The position numbers and the translations under genes are program-made. From NCBI RefSeq assembly GCF_000014865.1, contig NC_008576.1, forward strand, positions 649,501 to 713,500: a DNA stretch of 64,000 bases. Reading direction: 5' to 3'. Of this stretch, positions 19,306 through 27,627 are shown piece after piece. This DNA comes from Magnetococcus marinus MC-1 (GTDB lineage: Bacteria > Pseudomonadota > Magnetococcia > Magnetococcales > Magnetococcaceae). Each line of letters begins with the position of its first letter. Within the stretch, counting starts at the first letter, position 1. The notes beneath the pieces were generated by a model. It was not told where the DNA came from and made no database searches. It worked only from the letters and a program-made list of their open reading frames with translations.

Positions 19306-21372
19306 ATGTTTCGTTATCTCTTACTGTTAATGCTGCTCCTCTCCCCCCTTGGGGGGGAGGCGCAAGCCTATACCATTGGCAAGGGGGACCAGGATCCGGG
19401 CTACCAGATTCCGGTCATCGACTCTGCGGCGCAGATGTTGGAGCGGGCTACCCTGGCCAATCCTGTAGCGGTCACGCAAGAGACCACCAACAACCACTGT
19501 CTGGAGTGCCATGGCGTTCCAGGCTTTGGTGTGCCGCTTAAACCGGATGCCTTCGGTAAACAGCAGATCCGCCATTTGGATGTGAAGGTCGAGGCCTTCA
19601 AAAATAGCGTCCATGGGGTGCGCCGTTGTACCGAGTGTCATACCGATATTCAGCAGATCCCCCATAAACCGGGGGTCAAACGTACGGTAAACTGCGAAAG
19701 TTGTCACTTAAAGCAGTTGCATCAACTGGAAACCACAGCGGACGCCAGTAAACGGGCGACCTTGGAGAAAGCGGTTGGCAATGCCAACAATTTTCTAGCC
19801 TCGACCCATGCGCAACCCAGTAAAACGGATCCCAGTCGGCCCCGTGCTTACTGTCATGATTGTCACGACGCTCATGCGGTGTTTCCATTACGCAGTGCGC
19901 AGGGCATCAACTTTCGTCTCACCACCCCGCAAAAGTGCGGCACGTGTCACGAAAAGCAGTTGATGGATTATGAGGACTCCTATCACGCTTCGTTGGTGTT
20001 GCAAAAAGGGGATCGGACTGCGGCGGTCTGTTCGGACTGTCACACCGCGCACCAGATCTCCTCGCCCAAGGATGGTAAGGCCAAAGTTGCCATCACGGAG
20101 AACTGCGGAACCTGCCATGCCAAGGCGCTGAAGACCTATCGTCAGACCTATCATGGTCAGGTCAACGAGTTGGGTTATGGGTATACGGCCAAGTGTTACG
20201 ATTGTCACGACGCCCATAAACTGCGGCAGGTAAAAGATCCGATCTCACCTGCACATCCGGATAACCGGCTAGCAACCTGTAAAAAATGTCATGCCAACGC
20301 CCCCCCGGGTTTTACCACCTTCCATGCCCATGGGGATATGCATGACAAAGAGAAATACCCCCTTATGTACTGGGTCGCTACGTCGATGCTGGGTTTGGTG
20401 TTTGGGGTGTTTGCTTTCTTCTGGACCCACTCGCTGTTGTGGTATCTGCGAGAGTATAAAGAGGTTGGCAGCTATCGTTACACAGCGGAGAACCATCCGC
20501 ACCACGGGCATGGGCATGATCTTATTCAGAGCGATGATCCCTATGCCGGTAAATATATCCGGCGTTTCACCAAGGGTTGGGTGATTGCCCACGGCGTGTT
20601 GGCGGTGGGGGTGATGATCCTCTCTTTGACCGGTCTGGCGGTGCTCTACAGTGAGACCCTCTGGGCATACTATGTCATGAAACTGTTGGGTGGCCCTCAG
20701 AATGCGGCCATTTTGCACCGGATAGGGGCAGTCATGTTTGCGGTGATCTTCTTTGGTCACATTGGCTACATGCTCTACCGTATTATCTTTGTACGCAGCT
20801 ACAAGTTGCAGTGGTTTGGCCCATACTCCCTACTGCCCCGTTGGCAGGATCTTAGGGATGTGATCGCGATGTTTAAGTGGTTTTTCCATCGTGGCCCAAA
20901 ACCCACGTTTGACCACTGGACCTACTGGGAGAAGTTTGACTACTGGGCACCCTTCTGGGGTATGTTTATCATCGGTGTTTCTGGTTTGATGATGTGGTTC
21001 CCCAATGTGGCCGCAACCTACTTACCAGGATGGGTCTTTAACATTGCCATCATTGTGCATGCGGATGAGGCGTTTTTGGCAACGGTGTTCCTCTTCTCGG
21101 TTCACTACTTTAACTGCCACTATCGTCCCACCCGTTTTCCGCAGGATATCGTTATGTTTACCGGAACGATTCCCCTGTCGGAGTTCAAAGATGAGCGTCG
21201 GCATGAGTATGATCGTCTGGTGGCCGAGGGTAAGCTGGAGAAATATCTGGTGGACCCCCCAAGCTGCCGGGCAGAGAAAAACGCGAAAAAATTGGGGGCA
21301 CTACTCATTATCATGGGTATTATCCTCTGTATCTTTGCGCTGCACGGATTTGCCGCAACCTTTGGCGGATAA
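19306..21372 (+). CDS. Nine-heme cytochrome c fused to a cytochrome-b-like membrane domain
   Basis: A 688-aa protein. A signal peptide (1-20, ending 'GGEAQA') precedes a periplasmic domain with nine C-x-x-C-H sites (CLECH, CTECH, CESCH, CHDCH, CGTCH, CSDCH, CGTCH, CYDCH, CKKCH). The C-terminal 330 residues have about six membrane helices with conserved His in 'GWVIAHGVLAVG', 'AILHRIGAVMF', 'FFGHIGYMLY' and 'IIVHADEAFLATV', as in b561/hydrogenase-type diheme cytochromes b. The fusion can carry electrons between the quinone pool and periplasm in one polypeptide. ATG 19306 is chosen for its signal peptide; the gene starts 10 bases after the HAO-like gene, so it is the likely partner. A strong terminator follows. 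Confidence 0.9.
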   Translation: MFRYLLLLMLLLSPLGGEAQAYTIGKGDQDPGYQIPVIDSAAQMLERATLANPVAVTQETTNNHCLECHGVPGFGVPLKPDAFGKQQIRHLDVKVEAFKNSVHGVRRCTECHTDIQQIPHKPGVKRTVNCESCHLKQLHQLETTADASKRATLEKAVGNANNFLASTHAQPSKTDPSRPRAYCHDCHDAHAVFPLRSAQGINFRLTTPQKCGTCHEKQLMDYEDSYHASLVLQKGDRTAAVCSDCHTAHQISSPKDGKAKVAITENCGTCHAKALKTYRQTYHGQVNELGYGYTAKCYDCHDAHKLRQVKDPISPAHPDNRLATCKKCHANAPPGFTTFHAHGDMHDKEKYPLMYWVATSMLGLVFGVFAFFWTHSLLWYLREYKEVGSYRYTAENHPHHGHGHDLIQSDDPYAGKYIRRFTKGWVIAHGVLAVGVMILSLTGLAVLYSETLWAYYVMKLLGGPQNAAILHRIGAVMFAVIFFGHIGYMLYRIIFVRSYKLQWFGPYSLLPRWQDLRDVIAMFKWFFHRGPKPTFDHWTYWEKFDYWAPFWGMFIIGVSGLMMWFPNVAATYLPGWVFNIAIIVHADEAFLATVFLFSVHYFNCHYRPTRFPQDIVMFTGTIPLSEFKDERRHEYDRLVAEGKLEKYLVDPPSCRAEKNAKKLGALLIIMGIILCIFALHGFAATFGG

Positions 21373-21396
21373 CGGGTAGAGCAATCAGGTTGAGTG

Positions 21397-21425
21397 GGGC
21401 CACGGGAGACCGTGGCCCTTTTTTT
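21397..21425 (+). terminator. Rho-independent terminator of the HAO-like operon
   Basis: A 9-base perfect GC-rich stem (GGGCCACGG/CCGTGGCCC) with GAGA loop is followed by seven T residues. It lies 25 bases after the cytochrome gene and ends the two-gene operon. Confidence 0.92.
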
Positions 21426-21629
21426 AATGCCACAACGGGGAATGAGAGACTTTTTGGAGCAAACCGCTACCCATAGATAGGCGTTATCCGTAGCTAAACT
21501 GGAATAATGCTTGCTTTAGAGGGGGAAAGAGCAACAACAGAGCGGCAAAACCCATTAAATTTTGTCGCTTAAAGGGTGACTCTGGCAGCCAATGCCGAGC
21601 AGAGCTGGACCATATTAAGGGGATGCCTT

Positions 21630-21782
21630 ATGCACAATTCTATTACACTCACATCGTCATCCTGGCAAAACACCAAGGAGATTGCCGTCAAGTTGGTGGG
21701 GGCCGTCTATTTTGGTGGAATCTATGGATTGATTTTGGTCGCGGTTACCCAGCTTTTTCTGTTGCTCAGTCAGGGACTCTAA
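21630..21782 (+). CDS. Single-pass small membrane protein, unknown
   Basis: A 50-aa reading frame with one hydrophobic helix (about 21-47, 'GAVYFGGIYGLILVAVTQLF'). AAGGGG lies about 8 bases before ATG 21630, better than the in-frame start at 21576. It follows the operon terminator, so it has its own promoter if expressed. Small respiratory-complex subunits have this size and shape, but nothing in the sequence proves such a role. Confidence 0.5.
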   Translation: MHNSITLTSSSWQNTKEIAVKLVGAVYFGGIYGLILVAVTQLFLLLSQGL

Positions 21783-22149
21783 CCCGGATATTTCAGGAAT
21801 CCCCGACGCTCTCGTTTGATCTTTGGATTTTAGAGAACTTTGTTAGCGCTTGAAAATATCCATAAGTATCTTGTGCATGGTAAAATATCCTTTAAAATCC
21901 AAATCTCTACGCGATCATCGAAGGGATTTATGAAATATCCGGGTTAGTTGTTCCACGCGATGTTTGCGTAGTGCTGAAGATGCAGCACTCGGGCTTTGAA
22001 GCCGGGCTTGTGGTGTTAATGGGGCGCATGTTTTGTTTTAAAATGACGCCATAACCACAAGCATGGTTCCATCCATCCCATTTTAACAAGGTCGTGTGTA
22101 TAGGTGCGATGTCACAGAGTTGGCATGGCACTTTTTTGACGTTCTGCCT
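21783..22149. other. Non-coding stretch
   Basis: 367 bases between the small membrane protein and the end of the convergent panE-like gene. I see no gene, clear terminator or repeat. Confidence 0.4.
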
Positions 22150-23109
22150 TCATCTCTTTCGTCCGATGGCCCTAAGCAGGGCATAAAAGCTTTGCAAGTG
22201 TGGGTAGCTACGGCCCAGCTGCTGGGCGCGTTGTAGGGCGTTGCCAAAAATAGCCTCCACCTCCATCTCACGGCCAGCCTCATGGTCCAACAGCATGCTG
22301 GTTCGGTAGGGCTGCATGCGTTCAGTGGCCTGCATATTGACCTCGATCACATCATCCGCCAGGGCATGGCCCGCCGCTGCGGCCAAATCCACCACCTCGG
22401 CCATGACATCCCGACAGAGCTGTTGCAGGGGGGCGTCGTCCATGATTTCGCGGGTGTTTAGCCCACCAGCCAGTACAGAGACCCCGTTAAAGGGGGCATT
22501 CCAGACCAATTTGCGCCAGCGGGCGGTAACCACATTGTCGGTGGCGTGTGCGTCAATTTGTGCATGCTTAAAGAGCTGCACCAGCTGGGTTAGGGCGGGT
22601 TGCACCGGTTGGGGTGGATAGTGCCCCATGCTGAGATGCCCAAAGCAGAGATGGTCAATGTGGCCAGGTTGGGTACGGCTTACACAAACAAAGGCTAATG
22701 CGCTGATCATTGGGGTATTGGGAAAGGCTTGGTGAAGCTTTTCTTCAATCTCAATACCGTTTTGGATGAGGAGTAGGGTGGTGTTTGGCCCAATTTTGGG
22801 GGCGACCATGGCAGCTAGGTCAATTTGGGGCAGCACTTTAAGGGTGATGAGCATATAATCGGGGGTGCCGGGAAACGTTTCTGGCTGCTCGTGTACAGAG
22901 TAGGGGTGAAAGTGCTGCTCGCCAAACTTAAAGCTGTGAATGGTGATACCCTGTTGGGCGATGGTAGCATAATCGGAGCGACATACCACCGAAACCTGTG
23001 CCCCAGCGGCGGCCAGTCGGGCGGCATAAAAGCCGCCCACAGCGCCGGTACCTACCACCAATACGGTGGGTGTGTGTGGGGTTTGGGGGGGTGTGGTTGA
23101 GTCAGTCAT
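22150..23109 (-). CDS. panE: 2-dehydropantoate 2-reductase family protein (ApbA/PanE)
   Basis: A 319-aa cytosolic oxidoreductase. The N-terminal Rossmann fold has 'VLVVGTGAVGGFYAARLAAA' (GxGxxG), then 'DYMLITLKV' and 'LLLIQNGIEIEE'. The C-terminal helical domain carries the catalytic Lys in 'RWRKLVWNAPFNGVSVL' and the substrate-binding segment 'TSMLLDHEAGREMEVEAIFG'. The family reduces ketopantoate to pantoate with NADPH in CoA synthesis, but some members have other keto-acid substrates, so the symbol is provisional. ATG 23109 is preferred to a TTG at 23130, which would abut the divergent gene. Divergent from the small cytochrome c at 23131 with a very short shared promoter. Confidence 0.85.
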   Translation of the reverse strand: MTDSTTPPQTPHTPTVLVVGTGAVGGFYAARLAAAGAQVSVVCRSDYATIAQQGITIHSFKFGEQHFHPYSVHEQPETFPGTPDYMLITLKVLPQIDLAAMVAPKIGPNTTLLLIQNGIEIEEKLHQAFPNTPMISALAFVCVSRTQPGHIDHLCFGHLSMGHYPPQPVQPALTQLVQLFKHAQIDAHATDNVVTARWRKLVWNAPFNGVSVLAGGLNTREIMDDAPLQQLCRDVMAEVVDLAAAAGHALADDVIEVNMQATERMQPYRTSMLLDHEAGREMEVEAIFGNALQRAQQLGRSYPHLQSFYALLRAIGRKR

Positions 23110-23130
23110 TGCGTATGAGGAGCTTCTCAA

Positions 23131-23430
23131 ATGAAGGTTAAGATATTCATGGCGGTCGCCATGCTGGGTTTACTGAGTGGACAAACGGCGGCGGCCGACG
23201 AGGGCAAGGTGCTGCACGACGAGAGCTGCATAGCGTGTCATGCCAGCCGCTTCAATGGCCAAGCCGAGCAGATGTACACCCGCGCAGAGCGCAAAAAGAA
23301 CAGCTATGCCAGCCTAAAACAAATGGTCGCGTTCTGCAACAATCAGGTGGGTACAGGTTGGTTTGATGAGGAGGTAGGGTTGGTTACAGACCATCTAAAC
23401 CGTACCTACTATAAGTTTCCAAAACCTTAA
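23131..23430 (+). CDS. Small monoheme cytochrome c
   Basis: A 99-aa exported protein with a signal peptide (1-22, ending 'GQTAAA'), one heme site CIACH, and a downstream segment with conserved Met/aromatic residues. It resembles small class I cytochromes c and 'cytochrome c family' proteins of marine proteobacteria. GAGGAG lies 9 bases before the ATG. It is divergent from the panE-like gene with only about 20 bases between starts. Role in electron transfer is inferred from the heme site alone. Confidence 0.82.
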   Translation: MKVKIFMAVAMLGLLSGQTAAADEGKVLHDESCIACHASRFNGQAEQMYTRAERKKNSYASLKQMVAFCNNQVGTGWFDEEVGLVTDHLNRTYYKFPKP

Positions 23431-23443
23431 GGGCGATCATGCG

Positions 23444-23476
23444 CCGCCCATACCTCTGTTGAGGTGGTATGGGCGG
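23444..23476. terminator. Hairpin after the small cytochrome gene
   Basis: An 11-base stem CCGCCCATACC/GGTATGGGCGG (23444-23454 with 23466-23476) with an 11-base loop, flanked by further pairing ATCAT/ATGAT. No T run follows. It lies between convergent genes and may end either. Confidence 0.45.
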
Positions 23477-23596
23477 ATGATGGCCAAGCCCATGGCTTAA
23501 GGCAAACATACCGCCGCATAAACCCATGGGTGAGCGCGACTTAGGGTTGCCATTGTCTGTGGGTTTAATCTGGAAATATCTATTATATTCAATAAA

Positions 23597-24139
23597 TTAT
23601 AATATTATACTGTGTTGAGCCTGGTTTAGGGCGTGACGCAGGATCTGGGCATCCTCTTCGCTAAAGGCCACCAATACCACCCGCTCCAGTGCCACCCCCT
23701 CGCGCAGCGCTTGCAATAAAGTAGCCACCGCAATGTTGGCCGCCTGCTGTTTGGGAAAACCGTAGACCCCCGTGCTGATGGCTGGAAAAGCGATGCTGCG
23801 TAGCCCTTCCTCTTGGGCACAGCGTAGGCTGTTGCGGTAACAGTCGGCCAAGCGGGCCTGGGGATCAGGATCCTTAGCATAGACGGGGCCGACGGTGTGG
23901 ATGACCCGTTTAGCGGGTAGCTCTCCTGCACAGGTCGCCACCGCTGCGCCGGTGGCTAGACCATCGGGGTAGTGCGTGTGGCGCAGGGCTTGGCACGCCT
24001 GGGTCAGGGCTGTGCCGCCGACCCGATGGATGGCACCATCCACCCCCATCCCCCCTAACAGACTGTTATTGGCCGCATTAACCACCCCATCAATGGGCAA
24101 TTGGGTGATATCTGTAAGGATGATCTCAAGGGTTGTCAT
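23597..24139 (-). CDS. Macrodomain protein, O-acetyl-ADP-ribose deacetylase-like (YmdB type)
   Basis: A 180-aa single macrodomain. The ADP-ribose site motifs are 'DGVVNAANNSLLGGMGVDGA' and 'IAFPAISTGVYGFPK', both in the expected order. The usual 'GGGGVDGAIH' loop reads G-G-M-G-V-D-G-A-I-H. YmdB-like enzymes hydrolyse O-acetyl-ADP-ribose or remove mono-ADP-ribose from proteins. It stands alone, convergent with the cytochrome gene, and begins at ATG 24139. Confidence 0.92.
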   Translation of the reverse strand: MTTLEIILTDITQLPIDGVVNAANNSLLGGMGVDGAIHRVGGTALTQACQALRHTHYPDGLATGAAVATCAGELPAKRVIHTVGPVYAKDPDPQARLADCYRNSLRCAQEEGLRSIAFPAISTGVYGFPKQQAANIAVATLLQALREGVALERVVLVAFSEEDAQILRHALNQAQHSIIL

Positions 24140-24451
24140 GGGTCGCTCCGGTTAAGCATCCAAAAAAACAGTTGGTTATAACCATTGCCGGGGGTGGTGG
24201 GCGGCCATGGAGGCGCGCCTGAATTTGTGAATATAAGGTTTATAAACAGTATGTAATGCATGATGGCATGGCAATTGCTTTTTATACTTTGGGAAACAAT
24301 TTCCATCGGTCCAGGAGGGACCGCCAAGGGGATAAGCAGGGACAGCTTAGCCCTTTGGAAGATGAGGTTGCAAGGGTGTCAGGGCGAAAGGAACGCCCAG
24401 CATGCCGCCGGAGAGTAGGCCGGTTGCGATTTCTGCCAAGGAGGGACAATC
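24140..24451 (+). promoter_or_regulatory. Long, strongly structured leader upstream of the transglycosylase-like gene
   Basis: About 170 bases before the 24452 start can fold into consecutive hairpins. These are GGTCC/GGGACC (24308-24321), CCAAGGG..AAGC/GCTT..CCCTTTGG (24324-24358), GGGCG/CGCCC (24382-24398) and CCGG/CCGG around GGAGAGTAG (24408-24423). The ribosome site AAGGAGGG follows at 24439. This density of pairing suggests a regulatory 5' leader. It does not match the riboswitch consensus sequences I know (TPP, cobalamin, SAM, c-di-GMP-I, THF). Confidence 0.4.
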
Positions 24452-25423
24452 ATGAATATGTTCCCAACATCCATAACGCCAGCGGCCTGGCAACAGCAAA
24501 ACCGTGTCGCGAACACCACGACCACGGTGGGTGGCGATGCCGAAGCCTTTCAACAGGCGCTGCAACGGGCCAGTGACACAGGCTTGCGCCCTGCTGCGCT
24601 TAATAACACCATGGTGGAGTATCTTACCCGTGCGGTGCAAGGCTCCTTAAACAGTCAAACACCGGCTCAAGGTGGTGCAGCGGTACAGACGCGGCCGCAT
24701 TTGGTGGATCGTTCGGCGGCCAACTGGATCTATCAGTCGGTGCCCAATGGTGGGGTGGTGCTGGTCAACCCCAAACATGTCAACGCGGTCTATATGCAGC
24801 AGCGGGTAGAGAGTCATGTAGCCCCCGGTCAGGTTAACCGCAGCAGCGTGGGGCAGGTGGCGAAAAGCGCCTTTGGAGCGACCCATCAAAATGGTGGTGG
24901 TATGGCCGATGAGCAGCACCGTCGAGAGGTGCCTCGCATTGCCCTAAACCACAGCCCGGCGGCGCGTCTGGCCGAGGTAACAGGGGGGCGGCGTGTGGCC
25001 GCCCAAACCGTAACCACCTCGCCCAACATCCCTTTTGCCGGTTTAATTGAACGGGCGTCGGTAAGCAGTGGGGTGGATGAGCGGCTGTTGCGTTCTGTCA
25101 TCTATGTGGGTTCGCATTTTGACCCACGGGCGGTGTCGGCAGAGGGTGCCCAAGGTTTGGTGCAGTTAAAGCCGCAAGTCTGGTCGGATATGGGGGTTAC
25201 CGACCCCTTTGAGGCCGAGCAAAATGTGATGGGGGGTAGCCGCTATCTGCGTACCCTGTTAGACCGCTATCAAGGGCAGCGGGATCTGGCCTTGGCCGCC
25301 ATGCACTGGGGCGTGAACCAGTTGGAGCGTAATCCCGATGCCATCCCCGACCGCACCGCCGATTTTATCCACAAGGTGGCTAAATTGTTGGATGCCGATG
25401 AGGGTTCGCAAGTGATGGTCTAG
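24452..25423 (+). CDS. Lytic-transglycosylase-like (SLT fold) protein lacking the catalytic Glu
   Basis: A 323-aa protein. Residues 1-190 are low-complexity and Gln/Ala/Thr-rich, without a signal peptide. Residues about 195-300 follow the SLT domain: 'VDERLLRSVIYVGSHFDPRA', then 'GAQGLVQLKPQVW' and 'NVMGGSRYLRTLLDRYQG'. In active enzymes the segment reads 'xxES.F'; here residue 220, in the place of the catalytic Glu, is Gly. The usual 'AYNAG' reads 'AMHWG'. It is therefore probably inactive on peptidoglycan and may serve a binding or structural role. A good AAGGAGGG ribosome site precedes the ATG; a strong terminator follows. It has some resemblance to flagellar or secretion-associated muramidase-like proteins. 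Confidence 0.75.
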   Translation: MNMFPTSITPAAWQQQNRVANTTTTVGGDAEAFQQALQRASDTGLRPAALNNTMVEYLTRAVQGSLNSQTPAQGGAAVQTRPHLVDRSAANWIYQSVPNGGVVLVNPKHVNAVYMQQRVESHVAPGQVNRSSVGQVAKSAFGATHQNGGGMADEQHRREVPRIALNHSPAARLAEVTGGRRVAAQTVTTSPNIPFAGLIERASVSSGVDERLLRSVIYVGSHFDPRAVSAEGAQGLVQLKPQVWSDMGVTDPFEAEQNVMGGSRYLRTLLDRYQGQRDLALAAMHWGVNQLERNPDAIPDRTADFIHKVAKLLDADEGSQVMV

Positions 25424-25445
25424 GCTGTAGCAAGCATGTTTTTAC

Positions 25446-25484
25446 AAGGGGGGGATGGTGTTTAAGGCCATCCCCCCTTTTTTT
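25446..25484. terminator. Rho-independent terminator between convergent genes
   Basis: A 10-base stem GGGGGGATGG/CCATCCCCCC (25449-25458 with 25468-25477) is followed by seven T in the plus direction, with a shorter T-rich tract on the other strand. It serves the transglycosylase-like gene and probably also the convergent reductase gene. Confidence 0.9.
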
Positions 25485-25487
25485 GGA

Positions 25488-26474
25488 TTAAAGGTCCACC
25501 ACGACCCGGCCCTGGATCTGTCCGGCCATGATCTGGTTGGCCGCTTCCGGGCACGCTTCCAGGGGAATATGCCGGGTCAGGCTATCGAGCAATGCCATGG
25601 GCAGTTGCTGGGCCAATTGTTGCCACGCCTGTTGGCGGTGCGGTGCAGGGGCATAGACAGAGTCGATGCCCAATAGGCGTACCCCACGCAAAATAAAAGG
25701 AAAAACCGTGGTGTGTAGATCCATGCCCCCGGCCAGACCACAGGCGGCCACCGCCCCATTATAACGCATTTGGCTAAGCAGCGTGGCAAGGGTTTGGCTG
25801 CCTACGGTGTCGATGGCACCGGCCCATTGTTCTGATTCTAGTGGGCGGCTCTCTCGGCTTAATTGTTCCCGGGGGATGATGTGATGGGCACCAAGCTCTT
25901 TAAGGTAGGGTTCCAATGCGGCCCGGCCAGAACTGGCATGCACCTCATAGCCCGCAGCAGCCAGCAGGGCCACCGCAATGCTACCCACTCCACCGGCGGC
26001 TCCTGTCACCAAAATGGGGCCATCGTGTGGGGTGATGCCGGATGTTTGCAGGGCCATCATGCAGAGCATGGCGGTTAAGCCTGCGGTGCCCACCGCCATG
26101 GCTCGCGCGCTGGAAAAGCCAGTGGGAAGATGGTTAAGCCATTTGGCTTTAACCCGCGCCCGCTGGGCATGGCCGCCCCAGTGGCGTTCCCCCACCCCCC
26201 AACCGGTGAGCACCACCCGATCGCCGGGTTTAAACAGCGCACTCTCCGAAGAGATCACTTCACCGGCCAGATCAATGCCCGGCACGTGGGGGAAATGCCG
26301 TACAATTTTGCCTGTCCCGGTAATGGCAAGGCCATCCTTATAGTTAAGGCTGGAGTGCTCAACGGCAACCAAAACCTCCCCTTCGGGTAGCTGATCAAGG
26401 CTAAGTTGTTCAATGGCAGCCAGCGTTTGTTGGGCATCCTGGCGTAAGACCAGCGCCTTAAAGGTGTCGGACAT
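25488..26474 (-). CDS. acuI: Acrylyl-CoA reductase / YhdH-type quinone oxidoreductase
   Basis: A 328-aa member of the medium-chain dehydrogenase/reductase superfamily without zinc ligands. Typical YhdH/AcuI motifs are 'SSLNYKDGLAITGTGKI', 'PHVPGIDLAGEV', 'VLTGWGVGERHWGGHAQRAR' and the NADPH loop 'ILVTGAAGGVGSIAVALLA'. AcuI reduces acryloyl-CoA to propionyl-CoA with NADPH, detoxifying acrylate from DMSP breakdown or 3-hydroxypropionate. The length matches the family. It stands alone between terminator and promoter. Assignment of substrate is by family only. Confidence 0.88.
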   Translation of the reverse strand: MSDTFKALVLRQDAQQTLAAIEQLSLDQLPEGEVLVAVEHSSLNYKDGLAITGTGKIVRHFPHVPGIDLAGEVISSESALFKPGDRVVLTGWGVGERHWGGHAQRARVKAKWLNHLPTGFSSARAMAVGTAGLTAMLCMMALQTSGITPHDGPILVTGAAGGVGSIAVALLAAAGYEVHASSGRAALEPYLKELGAHHIIPREQLSRESRPLESEQWAGAIDTVGSQTLATLLSQMRYNGAVAACGLAGGMDLHTTVFPFILRGVRLLGIDSVYAPAPHRQQAWQQLAQQLPMALLDSLTRHIPLEACPEAANQIMAGQIQGRVVVDL

Positions 26475-26663
26475 AATGGGGTGACTCCGCAGTGATTGGG
26501 TGAATCCACGCAGGTTTAACTTTGACCCAGCTCGTTAGCAGAATCAATCCATTTGACGATGTGCCCTTTTTTCGCTCGATATTCCGACCTTGGTAACCGA
26601 TAAATGAACGGCATGTTGGTTTAGGGCTTGGGTTTTCATGGTGCTATTGTCTTGGGGTGGATT

Positions 26664-27401
26664 ATGAATCGTGCTGGCAAGAGTTTAGGTCTGTCTGGCC
26701 TGCTCCTACTGATGCTGTTGGTGGGATGTGCGGAAAACCCCCAACCTCTCAGCCCAGAGTTAGAGGCGCAGCGGCAGAGTGCCATGGCTCGGGGGGGACG
26801 CCTCTACGATAACTGGTTTGCCGAAAAACAGGCGGGTGCCCCGGCCACCAGTCACCGTTTGTACCCCACCCAAGGTAGCTATCGCGGCAGCATCACTTGG
26901 CGCTGTAGCAGCTGCCATGGTTGGGATGGTTATGGCCGTAATGGGGTGTTCCGCTCAGGGCCAGACTACACCTTTATCAAGGGTATTGAGGATGTGGACG
27001 CGCTAAGTGATGCCCAAGTTAGGCAGACTTTGCAGCAGGAGCATCGCTTTAATGCCCTGCTGTTGCCCCAGGATGAAGATGACCTTATCCGCTTTATGCG
27101 GGAAGGGCAGATTAACATGCGCCGCTATATTGACCCATCCAATGGCCGTCTGCGTCGAGGGGATGCCCAACAGGGGGCCGCTCACTATCAAGCCCTATGT
27201 CAGAGTTGCCATGGTGAACGGGGTATGTTAAGTGCCTCTGCGCCCTTGGGGCTGGTGGCTCAGCGCAATCCTTGGCGCACCTTGCACCGCATTTTAAATG
27301 GTAGCCCAGGAGTGTCCGGCAAGCCCTTTATGCGACCCTATGGTGAGCAGGTCGTTGCCGATTTGCTGGCCTATTTGGCGTCACTGCCCAACCAACGGTA
27401 G
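26664..27401 (+). CDS. Diheme cytochrome c lipoprotein
   Basis: A 245-aa protein with a lipoprotein signal: the ATG at 26664 opens a hydrophobic stretch ending in lipobox 'LLVGC-AEN'. Two cytochrome c domains follow, with heme sites CSSCH ('WRCSSCHGWDGYGRNG') and CQSCH ('LCQSCHGERGM'). Axial Met candidates lie at the end of each domain. GGGTGGA lies before the ATG; an in-frame start at 26628 would bury the lipobox. It is probably anchored in the outer face of the inner membrane or in the outer membrane as an electron carrier. The protease gene follows about 230 bases later. Confidence 0.86.
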   Translation: MNRAGKSLGLSGLLLLMLLVGCAENPQPLSPELEAQRQSAMARGGRLYDNWFAEKQAGAPATSHRLYPTQGSYRGSITWRCSSCHGWDGYGRNGVFRSGPDYTFIKGIEDVDALSDAQVRQTLQQEHRFNALLLPQDEDDLIRFMREGQINMRRYIDPSNGRLRRGDAQQGAAHYQALCQSCHGERGMLSASAPLGLVAQRNPWRTLHRILNGSPGVSGKPFMRPYGEQVVADLLAYLASLPNQR

Positions 27402-27627
27402 GGCAAAACAGCCCTGTTTGGTCATGGGTCACGCCCTTATGCCGTCTCGGTCATGGATCAAGCCCTGTTTGTGGCGGTATAGAGGTGATCGCATTGGTTG
27501 TGCCCATTGCTGATGCGCCTAGGTCGTGGGGTAAACGGTAGCACAAAGGAAATGGCATAAGCGTTGAGCGGCGGTTATACTGGTCCCGTTTGCGTTTTTG
27601 TTGCGGCCCCAACGTTGTGAGTGAACC

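Noticed and set aside
24410-24418. GGAGAGTAG, a core sequence of the tetrahydrofolate riboswitch
   Set aside because: The remaining conserved THF riboswitch segments are absent and the downstream gene has no folate link.
24301-24451. c-di-GMP-I (GEMM) riboswitch
   Set aside because: The expected GGGACGCAAAGCC core and tetraloop receptor are not present; only general hairpins are.
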